This document shows, piece after piece, positions 1-7,648 of a stretch of 26,553 nucleotides of DNA (positions are counted from its first letter, which is position 1; each line of letters begins with the position of its first letter). Position numbers and translations under genes: made by a program. The notes below the pieces were generated by a model. It did not search any database, was not told where the DNA came from, and worked only from the letters and a program-made list of their open reading frames with translations. This DNA comes from an uncultured Collinsella sp. (GTDB taxonomy: Bacteria > Actinomycetota > Coriobacteriia > Coriobacteriales > Coriobacteriaceae). The stretch lies in assembly GCA_900545165.1 (NCBI GenBank), contig UQYA01000017.1, forward strand, positions 1-26,553. The letters are read 5' to 3'.

Positions 1-755
1 GTGCCAGAACGGCTGTAGTCAAACTCGGGCGCCTTAAAGATGCCGGGGCGCACCGTTGCCATCTGAGGACGGTGGTTAGGGCAAATGATGGTGGCCATCA
101 AGTTGCCGCCAAACGCCGGGCGCGTCTGCTGCAGCAGGCCCGTTTCCGCATCCATCGAAAGCACGGTGCAGTCGGCCGTAAGGCCCGTCTGCAGGCGTAC
201 AGCAACGCCAGGCGCCAGCTCGCGGCCAAAGGCGGTCGCACCGTACAGAATGGCCTCGGGATTGTGCTCTGCCACCAAATCGCAGATCAGCCGGGCGTAG
301 ACCTCCGCATCGTTCTGGCGCAGACGCTCGTCGCGACAAACCAGGACCTCGTCCGCGCCCACGCAAACCAGATGCTCCAGGTCGCCGAGAGAACCCTCGG
401 GGCCCATGCCGGCCAGTGCCACCAGACGGCAGCCGCGGGCATCGGCAAGCTCGCGTCCCTTGCCCATGAGCTCGTAGGCCACGGGAGTCACCGTATCGTG
501 CTCGTCGGTCTGCGCGAACACCCAAATGTCTCGATATGCATCAAGGTCCACCGCACCAGCGGCCTCGTCACGCTCGATCGAAATGGCACTGACGGGGCAG
601 GCGTCGACGCACCCGCCGCATAGGATGCAGCCGTCGGTTACGCGGGCGCAACGGTTGGGCCGCTCGCCTTCCACTACGATGCCGCCCGAGGCACAGGCGC
701 GAACGCAGCGACCGCAGCCGATACAGGCTTCGCTATCGATAATCAGTCCGCTCAT
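1..755 (-). CDS. etfA: Electron transfer flavoprotein alpha subunit with N-terminal ferredoxin domain (3' end outside window)
   Basis: I read 251 residues from ATG at 755; the C-terminal FAD-binding half lies beyond position 1. Residues 1-60 form a two-cluster ferredoxin domain: cysteines 11, 14, 17 and 21 (CIGCGRCVRAC) and 43, 46, 49 and 53 (CILCGGCVDACP). An EtfA domain starts near residue 75 and contains ILYGATAFGRELAP and TGLTADCT, both typical of EtfA. Ordinary EtfA lacks the ferredoxin part. The extended form is known from LctC of the Acetobacterium woodii lactate dehydrogenase/Etf complex and from other clostridial Etf proteins. The ATG follows the etfB stop codon with no gap, so translation is probably coupled. 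Likely role: it accepts electrons within a soluble cytoplasmic complex with EtfB and the flavoprotein dehydrogenase encoded upstream, and passes them towards or from ferredoxin and NAD. Confidence 0.93.
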   Translation of the reverse strand, partial: MSGLIIDSEACIGCGRCVRACASGGIVVEGERPNRCARVTDGCILCGGCVDACPVSAISIERDEAAGAVDLDAYRDIWVFAQTDEHDTVTPVAYELMGKGRELADARGCRLVALAGMGPEGSLGDLEHLVCVGADEVLVCRDERLRQNDAEVYARLICDLVAEHNPEAILYGATAFGRELAPGVAVRLQTGLTADCTVLSMDAETGLLQQTRPAFGGNLMATIICPNHRPQMATVRPGIFKAPEFDYSRSG

Positions 756-1571
756 CTATGCCATCCCCTCGATAATCTTGGCAAGTTTCGCCGCCTGCTC
801 GGACGCCGTTCCGTCAACGGCCTCGCACGTTTGGTCGCGGTCGGGCACAAACGATCGCACGACCTGTGTCGGCGAGCCGGCAAGGCCGCAGCGCGCGGGG
901 TCGGCATACACGTCGGCAGCGTTGACCACGTGCACGTCCGCCTCCTCGGCTGCACGAATACCGGCAATGCTCGGCATACGCAGTTGGCCAATCTCCTTGG
1001 CGGTCGTCATCGCGCACGGCATCTCAAGATAGACCGTCTCCTCGCCGGCATCGCAGCCGTGAACAAGCGCCAGTGAACCACAGGTCGTAAAGCCCGCGCT
1101 CTGCACGCAGCTCACGTCGGTCACACAGGGAATCTCAAAGGCACCGGCAAGCTCGGGACCAATCTGGGCCGTATCGCCGTCCACCGCCATCTTGCCGCAG
1201 ATGAGCAGGTCGAAGTCCTCGTCGAGCGCCTCGATGCCGCACTTGAGGGCATAGGTGGTTGCCAGGGTATCGGCACCTGCAAAGGCGCGATCGGTCAGCA
1301 GCAGTGCGTCATCGGCGCCTCGGGCGATGCAGTCGCGCAATAGCGATTCGGTCGCGGGGATGCCCATCGACACCACCGTTACGCGCACGTCCATGCCAAA
1401 GCCGATAAAGTCGTCCTTCAGCGCCAGCGCGCATTCCAAAGCGCTCGCGTCAAAGGGATTAATGACCGCCTGTTTGCCATCGCGCACGATGGTATTGGTC
1501 TTGGGGTCCATCTTGACCTCGGTGCTGCCCGGCACCGCCTTGACGCACACCACCATATGGAAATCGCTCAT
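756..1571 (-). CDS. etfB: Electron transfer flavoprotein beta subunit
   Basis: This 271-residue protein is recognisable as EtfB by its N-terminus (MVVCVKAVPG), the segment VINPFDASALECAL near residues 38-51, and the signature VDGDTAQIGPELAG in mid-protein. EtfB binds AMP in electron-transferring Etf and NAD(H) in bifurcating Etf; I cannot assign which from sequence alone. I chose ATG 1571 because a GGGGG Shine-Dalgarno (1581-1585) lies 9 nt upstream. A GTG at 1577 is in frame, would overlap the upstream stop codon, and has the ribosome site only 3 nt away. The gene is second in the operon: 2 nt after the dehydrogenase stop and abutting etfA. The partners point to lactate or 2-hydroxyacid oxidation. 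Confidence 0.94.
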   Translation of the reverse strand: MSDFHMVVCVKAVPGSTEVKMDPKTNTIVRDGKQAVINPFDASALECALALKDDFIGFGMDVRVTVVSMGIPATESLLRDCIARGADDALLLTDRAFAGADTLATTYALKCGIEALDEDFDLLICGKMAVDGDTAQIGPELAGAFEIPCVTDVSCVQSAGFTTCGSLALVHGCDAGEETVYLEMPCAMTTAKEIGQLRMPSIAGIRAAEEADVHVVNAADVYADPARCGLAGSPTQVVRSFVPDRDQTCEAVDGTASEQAAKLAKIIEGMA

Positions 1572-1573
1572 CT

Positions 1574-3175
1574 TCACGCGCCCCCTTTCTGGACGAGCTC
1601 ATCCAAGAGCTTCTCCGAAAACAGGTTACCGCGGCCCAGCTGCCCGGCAGGATCGAGCTGGAGCTTGAGCCGCGCCGACTCGACCATGGCCTCGTGACCG
1701 TACATCATCTCCAAGAAGCCCGCCTTGATCTTGCCGACGCCGTGTTCGGCGGAGACGGCGCCGCCCATGGCCGTAACCTCGGAAGCCCACTGGGCGAAGA
1801 GTTCTCCGCCGCGGCGGTAATCCTGCGCATCGCGCGGCAGAATGTTCACATGCAGATGGTTGTTACCGATGTGCCCCCAGGCGGCAGATTCAAGCCCGCT
1901 TTCGGCCAACGTGCGGCGATAAAGGGCGATGACATCGGCCAAACGCGCGTTGGGCACCGACATGTCCGAACCCAGTTTGGTGATGGTGGGATCCGTGCGG
2001 CGACGCTCGTCGATGAGCATGTTGACGCTCTCGGGCACCGCATGGCGGAAGAATCGCTGGCACTCGCGATCGACCTCGGTGCGCGCGACCCATGTCGCAT
2101 CGTCGCTGCCACCCGCAAGCTCTAGTACCCACCCCAAGTGATACAGCTCCTCAGTCGCCTGGGCTTCGTCGTCGCAGTCGAGCTCCACGTAGACACAGAC
2201 CTTGGCGTCTTTGTCGAGCGCCGGCAGCGAGGCGAACGCGGTCGACTGCTCACGCTGACGACGCAGGATATCCAGGGCGCCTGCATCGAAATACTCGATG
2301 GCAGCCGCGTGGAACAGGACGGGACGCACAGAATCGGTGAACGACACGGCCTTGTCTTCGCTATCGAAAAAGCAGCTTACACCCCAAACGACCGCAGGTG
2401 CCGCTTGCAGGGCAATCTCGAGCTCGGTGACAACGCCGAGCGTGCCGCAAGCGCCGATAAACAGATCGATGGCGTCCATTTCGTCAGCAACGAAATAGCC
2501 CGAAGCATTTTTGGTCTTGGGCATGGTATAGCCGGGAAGATCGAGCTCGAGCGTACGGCCCGCTGCCGTCACGAGCGACAGGTGGCGGCCCTGGGCAAAA
2601 GCCTCGCCGCGCTGAAGCTCAAGCAAATCGCCATCAGCCAGCGCGACGTGGAGTCCCGTGATATGTGGGCGCATGGGGCCGTAGGCGTAGCTGCGGGCAC
2701 CGGAGGCGTTACATGCCGCCATGCCGCCCAGACAGGCAGACGCCTCGGTGGGATCGGTGGGAAAGAACTGCTCGGGGGCCTCTTGAAACTCATCGTAGGC
2801 CTTAAGCGATGCCTGGTCCCAACCAACGGTCGGCAGCACCTTCTTGCTCAGCTGCTTGCGCAGCTCCGAGAGCACAACACCCGGCTCCACGCGCAGTAGA
2901 AAGCGGCCTTGTTCATCGCGGCGAAGGCCCAAGTAGCGATTCATACGGGAAGTATTGAGGATATGCCCGCCGTGGGGCACGGCGCCGGCGGCAAGGCCGG
3001 TTCGGGCGCCCTGAACCGTTACCGGAACACACTCGGCATGGAGCTTTCCCAAAATGGCGCGGACCTCGTCTTCCGTTGTCGGAAACGAGATGCTCGAGGC
3101 CTCGCCCGATGTGCGAGACTCATCGCGACCATACTCTTCGAACTCGTCGGTGAAGGGTTTAATGGTTGCAGACAC
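1574..3175 (-). CDS. FAD-linked oxidase, GlcD/D-lactate dehydrogenase type (probable LctD-like subunit)
   Basis: This 533-residue flavoprotein belongs to the FAD-binding oxidase family of GlcD and LctD. The N-terminal PCMH-type FAD domain spans about residues 25-215, with VQGARTGLAAGAVP (54-67) and the conserved DPTEASACLGGMAACNASGA (141-160). The C-terminal cap domain carries GHIGNNHLHVN (434-444, metal/substrate-site histidines) and SAEHGVGK (475-482). It starts at GTG 3175, 5 nt after a strong AAAGGGGGAG site. It is first in an operon with EtfB and ferredoxin-fused EtfA. In A. woodii the same three components catalyse NAD-dependent lactate oxidation driven by confurcation with reduced ferredoxin. 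The substrate here could also be another 2-hydroxyacid. No lactate permease or regulator is visible in the window. Confidence 0.9.
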   Translation of the reverse strand: MSATIKPFTDEFEEYGRDESRTSGEASSISFPTTEDEVRAILGKLHAECVPVTVQGARTGLAAGAVPHGGHILNTSRMNRYLGLRRDEQGRFLLRVEPGVVLSELRKQLSKKVLPTVGWDQASLKAYDEFQEAPEQFFPTDPTEASACLGGMAACNASGARSYAYGPMRPHITGLHVALADGDLLELQRGEAFAQGRHLSLVTAAGRTLELDLPGYTMPKTKNASGYFVADEMDAIDLFIGACGTLGVVTELEIALQAAPAVVWGVSCFFDSEDKAVSFTDSVRPVLFHAAAIEYFDAGALDILRRQREQSTAFASLPALDKDAKVCVYVELDCDDEAQATEELYHLGWVLELAGGSDDATWVARTEVDRECQRFFRHAVPESVNMLIDERRRTDPTITKLGSDMSVPNARLADVIALYRRTLAESGLESAAWGHIGNNHLHVNILPRDAQDYRRGGELFAQWASEVTAMGGAVSAEHGVGKIKAGFLEMMYGHEAMVESARLKLQLDPAGQLGRGNLFSEKLLDELVQKGGA

Positions 3176-3520
3176 GCGAACTCCCCCTTTAGCTAACTAC
3201 AGTGTTTGCAGGGAGATGTTACCGCATCGTTTCGTCGACGTGTTCGAGACCGTCTCCATAATTGGCGTTTTTTACGTTCGTGTAATTCGGTGAGCGGCTG
3301 GATTTCCTCGACAGACGATGCTTTTGACACATATGGCCCCGCCGTCGCCGACCGCGCGATTGTCGCTCGAAAAAAGTTGGAGTATTTTTTGCCGCCATTT
3401 ACCTGCGGAGATGCCGATCCGTCAAGCATTTGGTCAGAAATTGGTCAAGTAGCGGCTGATACGGTCGGCGTCGACAGCCAAAACCGATAGAAGTTTTGGC
3501 CCAGAAGCAGGGAGGTTCCC
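3176..3520. other. 345-bp divergent intergenic region
   Basis: This gap separates the lactate dehydrogenase operon (minus) from the exported-protein operon (plus), so promoters for both should lie here. I see Shine-Dalgarno sequences at each end (3181-3190 minus; about 3510-3514 plus), a hairpin at 3477-3500, a small palindrome GAGACCGTCTC near 3247, and a TTGACA at 3325-3330 without a convincing -10. Open frames across it lack ribosome sites and family resemblance. Confidence 0.6.
3477..3500 (+). promoter_or_regulatory. 8-bp inverted repeat just upstream of the exported-protein operon
   Basis: GCCAAAAC (3477-3484) and GTTTTGGC (3493-3500) are perfect inverted repeats around an 8-nt loop. 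They end about 10 nt before the Shine-Dalgarno and 20 nt before the ATG at 3521. The structure could be an operator or an RNA hairpin in the leader; no T-run follows, so an intrinsic terminator is unlikely. Confidence 0.4.
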
Positions 3521-3817
3521 ATGGCATATTACTGGCCCCAGTACGGCATCGCCATCGAAGTCGACGACGATCCCCATCTCCTGCCTTTTGACGAAGAGGC
3601 ATTCCCCGATACGACGGTCTACCACGTTACCACCGATGTGATCTGCGACCCCGAGTCGTTCTCGGCGCTCGCCCACCACATCGCGCATATCCACGACATC
3701 GAGCTCCCTCCCGACTTCGACGAGCTTGTCTACTCGCGCCGCCTGATGCTTCACATGCTCTTTGGAGCGGACCCGTCCACCTTTGCGCGCATCTATACCG
3801 CCAAGGATGCCGCATGA
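3521..3817 (+). CDS. Hypothetical 98-residue acidic protein
   Basis: I do not recognise this family. The protein is small, acidic and soluble, with no signal peptide or membrane segment. It is rich in His and Asp (for example HHIAHIHDIELPPDF near residues 52-66) and ends in AKDAA. The start has a good AGGGAGG site 6 nt upstream. The 3' end overlaps the next gene by 4 nt (ATGA), so it is the first gene of the exported-protein operon and is probably translationally coupled to it. It could be a cytoplasmic accessory of that operon; no function can be assigned. Confidence 0.8.
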   Translation: MAYYWPQYGIAIEVDDDPHLLPFDEEAFPDTTVYHVTTDVICDPESFSALAHHIAHIHDIELPPDFDELVYSRRLMLHMLFGADPSTFARIYTAKDAA

Positions 3818-4323
3818 GCGCGAAGAAGCCACCCCACTTTGCAGGCCTGGGACATCGCAAGAAGCTCATCGTTGCCTGCCTGGCCATCGTCTGCGCCCTT
3901 GTCGCCGTAGGACTATACGCTTGGCAGTCGCAGCCCGTACCCGAGGCGGGCGCTTCGGTTACGACGGCGGAGGGCAAAACGCGTCAGGAAATCCAAGATG
4001 AGCTCGACGCCATCGTCCGCGACAACATGATGACGATTTCGGTCGCACCGGTCGCCCAGCTGCAGGAGGACGGCAAGCTGCGCGTCAACGTCCAAAACGT
4101 CCAAGACAATAAATTTCCCCAGCGATTCCGCGTCATCCAAAACGACGAGACCATGTACGAATCCGGTGTGGTCGAGACCGGCAAGACAATCGAGACGTGC
4201 CCCGCCGGCGACATCAAAGAAGGCGAGGCGTACATCGAGATCCAGGCACTCGATGCCAAGACCCTCGACAGCCACGGCAATCCGACACGTGTCAAGGTAC
4301 GGGTTGAGCAAGCCGAGAACTAG
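3814..4323 (+). CDS. Membrane-anchored hypothetical protein (single N-terminal TM)
   Basis: This 169-residue protein has a basic N-terminus (HRKK, residues 15-18), then one hydrophobic segment (about 19-37, IVACLAIVCALVAVGLYAW), then an extracytoplasmic domain of about 130 residues with alternating polar and hydrophobic residues suggesting beta strands. The segment after the membrane anchor (TRQEIQDELDAIVRDNM) looks helical. There is no lipobox and no LPxTG motif, so it is probably an N-in, C-out anchored protein. Its start overlaps the preceding stop by 4 nt and it is followed after 89 bp by another exported-protein gene. It may be a membrane partner for the secreted proteins downstream. The family is not recognised. 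Confidence 0.8.
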   Translation: MSAKKPPHFAGLGHRKKLIVACLAIVCALVAVGLYAWQSQPVPEAGASVTTAEGKTRQEIQDELDAIVRDNMMTISVAPVAQLQEDGKLRVNVQNVQDNKFPQRFRVIQNDETMYESGVVETGKTIETCPAGDIKEGEAYIEIQALDAKTLDSHGNPTRVKVRVEQAEN

Positions 4324-4412
4324 CTTTCCGGCCGACGCGGCACCGCACGCAATTCACCAGCATTCGTCCAATCATCGCGGGGACGGCCCGCGGCGAATAG
4401 AAAGGAACGACC

Positions 4413-5012
4413 ATGGACATCACCAGGAACATGAACGGAGCCAGAGCGCTCGTCGTGGGCGCAGGGCTCGCGCTCGCGCTCGCAATGGGCGCCGCACCGA
4501 CGCCAGCTATGGCAGCCGGGCGCGTTGGAACCACGAAAGTAATGGTCAGGACCGAGATCGACAACGTTGAGTTCAAAGTTCCGACGGTTATTCCCTTCGT
4601 CGCCAAGGCCGACGGCACGCTTCAGGGCCCCTCAGAAGACGCGACCACCATCGACAATCATTCGGCCTACGGCATCCATGTCACCAACATGAAGATCGAT
4701 GCCATGAACACCTGGACCATTGCTGCCGACGCCAAGACCGGAACCGCACAGAACTCCATCGACTTTAAGGTCGGCCCCGACGGCGCGCTCCAGAACGCCA
4801 GCGCCGCAATGCAGGGGACGGGCCTCGATCTTTCCAAGAATGCAGCCTTCGACATGGGCTACCAGGGCATTGCCGGTGGCACGGACAAAATTAAGCTCAA
4901 GACAAGCGGAAACGTCGCCCGCGTCACGCGCGACATCTTCCGCGTAACCGGCGAAGGCGATCAGGTTGCAACGATCACCTGGACGGTCGAGCCCGGTGCG
5001 CACACGGCATAA
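4413..5012 (+). CDS. Secreted beta-rich surface protein
   Basis: This 199-residue protein has a clear signal peptide: basic/polar start, hydrophobic core (ALVVGAGLALALAMGAA), and probable cleavage after AMA (about residue 34). The mature part looks like one beta-sandwich. It holds a stretch P-x2-I-x2-V-x4-G-x4-P near residue 57, followed by an N-x-S-x3-I segment, and the same spacing recurs in the large protein of this operon. It ends with ITWTVEPGA, reminiscent of C-terminal strands of WxL-like surface proteins, but I would not assign that family. There is no sorting signal of its own. A GAAAGGA site precedes the ATG. The 3' end overlaps the next gene, a sortase-type anchor protein. Confidence 0.82.
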   Translation: MDITRNMNGARALVVGAGLALALAMGAAPTPAMAAGRVGTTKVMVRTEIDNVEFKVPTVIPFVAKADGTLQGPSEDATTIDNHSAYGIHVTNMKIDAMNTWTIAADAKTGTAQNSIDFKVGPDGALQNASAAMQGTGLDLSKNAAFDMGYQGIAGGTDKIKLKTSGNVARVTRDIFRVTGEGDQVATITWTVEPGAHTA

Positions 5013-5277
5013 GGCCGTCGCCCTGGCCGCCGCCGTCAGCATCCTAGCGTTTGGCCCAGCCATGGCCTTTGCCCAGCAAGAACAGGCGCAGGCCGCCACG
5101 CAAGTGACGGTCGACCTCTCGGGGCTCGACCGCGGCGACCGCGAGGAACCATTGGCGCAGACAGGCGATGGACGATGGCTCTTGGCAGCAGGCGCCACAG
5201 CAGCAGGCGCGGGAACCGCCGGCCTCGGCCTGCACATCAAACGCAGCCAGAAACAAAACACGGACAGGCCGCACTAA
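4996..5277 (+). CDS. Miniature sortase-substrate protein (LAQTG motif)
   Basis: Starting at GTG 4996, the product is 93 residues: a signal peptide (RTRHK, hydrophobic core, cleavage near AMAFA, about residue 26), a very short mature segment of about 30 residues, then LAQTGD, a hydrophobic Ala/Gly-rich stretch and KRSQK. LAQTG + TM + basic tail is a cell-wall sorting signal variant of LPxTG. An in-frame TTG at 4966 would only add a spurious N-terminus. The first 17 nt overlap the upstream gene in another frame and no strong ribosome site is present, so translation likely depends on coupling. Such a short exposed portion suggests an anchor peptide, or a partner for the adjacent secreted proteins, rather than an adhesin. 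No sortase gene is in the window. Confidence 0.78.
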   Translation: MRTRHKAVALAAAVSILAFGPAMAFAQQEQAQAATQVTVDLSGLDRGDREEPLAQTGDGRWLLAAGATAAGAGTAGLGLHIKRSQKQNTDRPH

Positions 5278-5295
5278 ATTAGCTAAGGAGACCCC

Positions 5296-6726
5296 ATGGC
5301 ATCGAAGAACCTTTTGCCCGTCGTCGCACTCTGCGGCGCGCTCGCAACCGGAACGCCTGTCGCCGCTTGGGCGACTCCTGTCATGGCAGACTCCTTACCA
5401 GCAGCCCTAAGCTCCGCATCAAATCCGTCGAGCGCCATTGCGTGCAAGCGTTTTTCGATCGCACAGGCTGCAATCTCAACCTCGGGATGCCTTCGTCGTA
5501 ATACGGACGGTTCGATAGTCGTGGATATCAATCGTTCGAACAAGGCAAACGGCTCCCAGGCGGGGTACGCCGTCTGCACGTGGCGCTCGGTTGTGCTCGA
5601 CGCAGATGGCGATCCATGCAATTTAGAGCTGCGCATCGACATCGCTTCGATCGATGACTCGGCGAACGGAGCGAAGGTCGCCTTCGACGGTACGTTTTTT
5701 GAGAAAGGAGGCGGTATATGTCTGGGCTGCGCCGCCGCGAATGCAGACGACACGCAGCCCACCCTCTCATTCACGGCATCGTTGCGGCTGACCAAAGCCG
5801 ACACCGATGCCATCGCGGCGGGAGAAGCGTCCCTGCTGTTCTACGCCGTCAGCACCAAAGACACAGACGCTCATTTCGAGAAGCCAGCCGGATCACTCAG
5901 CCTTACACGAGGGATAGAGGCAGGCCCTATTGAAATCGATGCCCACGCGCAAAGCAGGCAACGCATTCTTGCCGACCCGGCGCTTCTCGAAATGGAGTGG
6001 AGCGGATCCGGAGCCATCGGAATTCTCCCCTCCGCGCTTGACGCCAAGACGCTCCCCTCAAACGACGAGCCCATCAACGCAACCATACAAGAAGAGAGCG
6101 CGGACAAAGAAGCAGGTGCGGGCGACACGCCATCGCCGACAAACAGCGTCCCAGCTTCTCTCGAAGCACCGAATGAGCCCGCTACCGATCCAAACGATCC
6201 CAAGCTCGCGGACAGCCTGGGGCTTGCTGATCCTCAAGAGATCGATGAAGGTAACTGCTGCGTGCTTGCCGCGCTCGACCACACAGAGGTCATCGACGCT
6301 GCGAACATCGAAGTTGCCGCCGCCAATCAGCCCGTCCGCAAGTCGGCTATCATCGCATTTCCTGAATCCATCGAAGTCGTCTTTTTGCCATCGGGCGAGG
6401 TCGTGGCCCCAACACTGCTCACCTTGTTGGGCGCCAAGAATACTCGAAACGAAATTAAAAAGGTCACGGTTGTCGACCCCGCAACCACCGCCAAGCTGCG
6501 TCTATACGCCGTTGCTCCAGATGGAGGCAAGACCTTGGAATTCGATGGCGACACACTCCTAGCCTGGCGGCGTCTGGACATTATGCAAGACGTCTCGTAT
6601 CAGATCGAACTCGAAGGGTTTGATCGTGCCCGCGATGCCAATATCATCGCCGCGGCTATTGAATCCCCGCAGCGGCTTATGACACTGCGCTTTGAATACT
6701 ATCCCTATGTCCCGACAACCACCTGA
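5296..6726 (+). CDS. Large secreted protein with C-terminal beta domain
   Basis: This 476-residue exported protein has a signal peptide (hydrophobic core about residues 6-27, cleavage probably near AWA or VMA, 27-31). An N-terminal beta-rich region (about 50-240) contains six or so cysteines, some paired (CLGC, 142-145). Residues about 250-320 form a low-complexity Pro/Glu/Asp/Ser linker, followed by a second domain (about 320-476). In that domain PESIEVVFLPSGEVVAP (356-372) has the same P-x2-I-x2-V-x4-G-x4-P spacing as the secreted protein encoded at 4413. The C-terminus (YYPYVPTTT) has no membrane or sorting signal. A TAAGGAG site lies upstream, 18 nt after the previous stop. It is the last gene of the operon; function unknown, presumably surface-associated. 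Confidence 0.82.
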   Translation: MASKNLLPVVALCGALATGTPVAAWATPVMADSLPAALSSASNPSSAIACKRFSIAQAAISTSGCLRRNTDGSIVVDINRSNKANGSQAGYAVCTWRSVVLDADGDPCNLELRIDIASIDDSANGAKVAFDGTFFEKGGGICLGCAAANADDTQPTLSFTASLRLTKADTDAIAAGEASLLFYAVSTKDTDAHFEKPAGSLSLTRGIEAGPIEIDAHAQSRQRILADPALLEMEWSGSGAIGILPSALDAKTLPSNDEPINATIQEESADKEAGAGDTPSPTNSVPASLEAPNEPATDPNDPKLADSLGLADPQEIDEGNCCVLAALDHTEVIDAANIEVAAANQPVRKSAIIAFPESIEVVFLPSGEVVAPTLLTLLGAKNTRNEIKKVTVVDPATTAKLRLYAVAPDGGKTLEFDGDTLLAWRRLDIMQDVSYQIELEGFDRARDANIIAAAIESPQRLMTLRFEYYPYVPTTT

Positions 6727-6805
6727 GGCTTAAATGCTGCGCATCATTCCTAACACCACTTATATAACGTATTAGATGAGTCGCGATGTGCCTCGCATTT
6801 CGTTC

Positions 6806-6814
6806 TGCTACGAT
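6806..6814 (+). promoter_or_regulatory. Extended -10 promoter for the DUF554 gene
   Basis: TG-C-TACGAT matches an extended -10 element and lies 30 bp upstream of the ATG at 6845. No good -35 is visible at the right distance. A near-identical element (TG-C-TATGAT) precedes the next transcription unit, which supports both. Confidence 0.5.
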
Positions 6815-6844
6815 TGCCACGTTGGCATCAATACAGGAGGGCTC

Positions 6845-7561
6845 ATGCCGGGCTTGGGAACAATCATCAACGTTGTGCTTTTAGTTGCGGGCGGTCTTTT
6901 GGGATTAGCGGGCGGCCGCTTCATTACACCGCGCATCCAAGACACGCTCATGAAAGCATCGGGGCTGTGCGTCCTGTTTATCGGCCTTGGCGGCACCATG
7001 CAAAAGATGCTCCTTATCGATGGGAAGGCGCTAGCGACCACCGGCACCACCATGCTCATTGTCTCGTTCGCCCTCGGCTCGCTCATCGGCGAGGCCGTCA
7101 ACTTGGAAGCCGCCATCGAGAACCTTGGCGAATGGCTCAAGCGCAAGACTGGCAGTGAGGACGATAACGAGTTCACCAACGCTTTTGTCTCGACATCGCT
7201 GACCGTCTGCATCGGTGCCATGGCTATCGTGGGATCAATCCAAGACGGCCTGCTCGGCGACTGGTCCACGCTCGCCCTCAAGGGAGCGCTGGACTGCATC
7301 ATCGTCTGCACCATGACGGCCTCGCTTGGACGCGGCTGTATTTTCTCCGCCCTGCCCGTCGCCGTGTTCCAGGGGACGATTACGCTGTTTGCCGGCGCGC
7401 TCTCCCCCATCATGACCACAGCAGCCCTCGACAGCCTTTCGCTCGTAGGATCCATGCTCATCTTCTGCGTCGGCGTCAATCTCATCCGTCCTCAGACCTT
7501 CCGCACGGCCAATATGCTTCCCTCCGTCGTCATCGCCGTCATCTACGCCCTCCTGTTCTAA
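6845..7561 (+). CDS. DUF554 family integral membrane protein
   Basis: This 238-residue protein is almost wholly hydrophobic, with about six to seven predicted membrane segments. It starts MPGLGTIINVVLL and contains GGRFI, GLGGTMQKML and IVSFALGSLIGE, which I associate with the DUF554 (YdfK-like) family of uncharacterised, possibly transporter-like proteins. I chose ATG 6845 for its AGGAGGG site 4-5 nt upstream; an upstream in-frame ATG at 6776 would add a non-membrane leader with no ribosome site. A polar loop (KRKTGSEDDNE) lies near residues 99-109. It is transcribed alone from its own promoter; no terminator is evident before the next gene. Confidence 0.88.
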   Translation: MPGLGTIINVVLLVAGGLLGLAGGRFITPRIQDTLMKASGLCVLFIGLGGTMQKMLLIDGKALATTGTTMLIVSFALGSLIGEAVNLEAAIENLGEWLKRKTGSEDDNEFTNAFVSTSLTVCIGAMAIVGSIQDGLLGDWSTLALKGALDCIIVCTMTASLGRGCIFSALPVAVFQGTITLFAGALSPIMTTAALDSLSLVGSMLIFCVGVNLIRPQTFRTANMLPSVVIAVIYALLF

Positions 7562-7603
7562 ATCTATCAACGCAGCGGTATCTCGAACATCTGTTTGATG
7601 CTG

Positions 7604-7612
7604 TGCTATGAT
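7604..7612 (+). promoter_or_regulatory. Extended -10 promoter for the TerB-BrxD-helicase module
   Basis: TG-C-TATGAT (extended -10, five of six consensus bases in the hexamer) lies 36 bp upstream of the GTG start at 7649. The hexamer 17 bp upstream is CGAACA, a weak -35. The predicted transcript start is about 7619, giving a roughly 30-nt leader with an AGGAGG site at 7639-7644. Confidence 0.55.
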
Positions 7613-7648
7613 ATGAGGTCACCGTAGCTGCGTTCGAGAGGAGGAGCG

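Noticed and set aside
3325..3330. TTGACA as a plus-strand promoter
   Set aside because: No acceptable -10 hexamer 16-19 bp downstream (GC-rich stretch).
3206..3490. Open frames across the 345-bp intergenic region
   Set aside because: No ribosome sites, odd composition, and they would occupy the expected promoter region.
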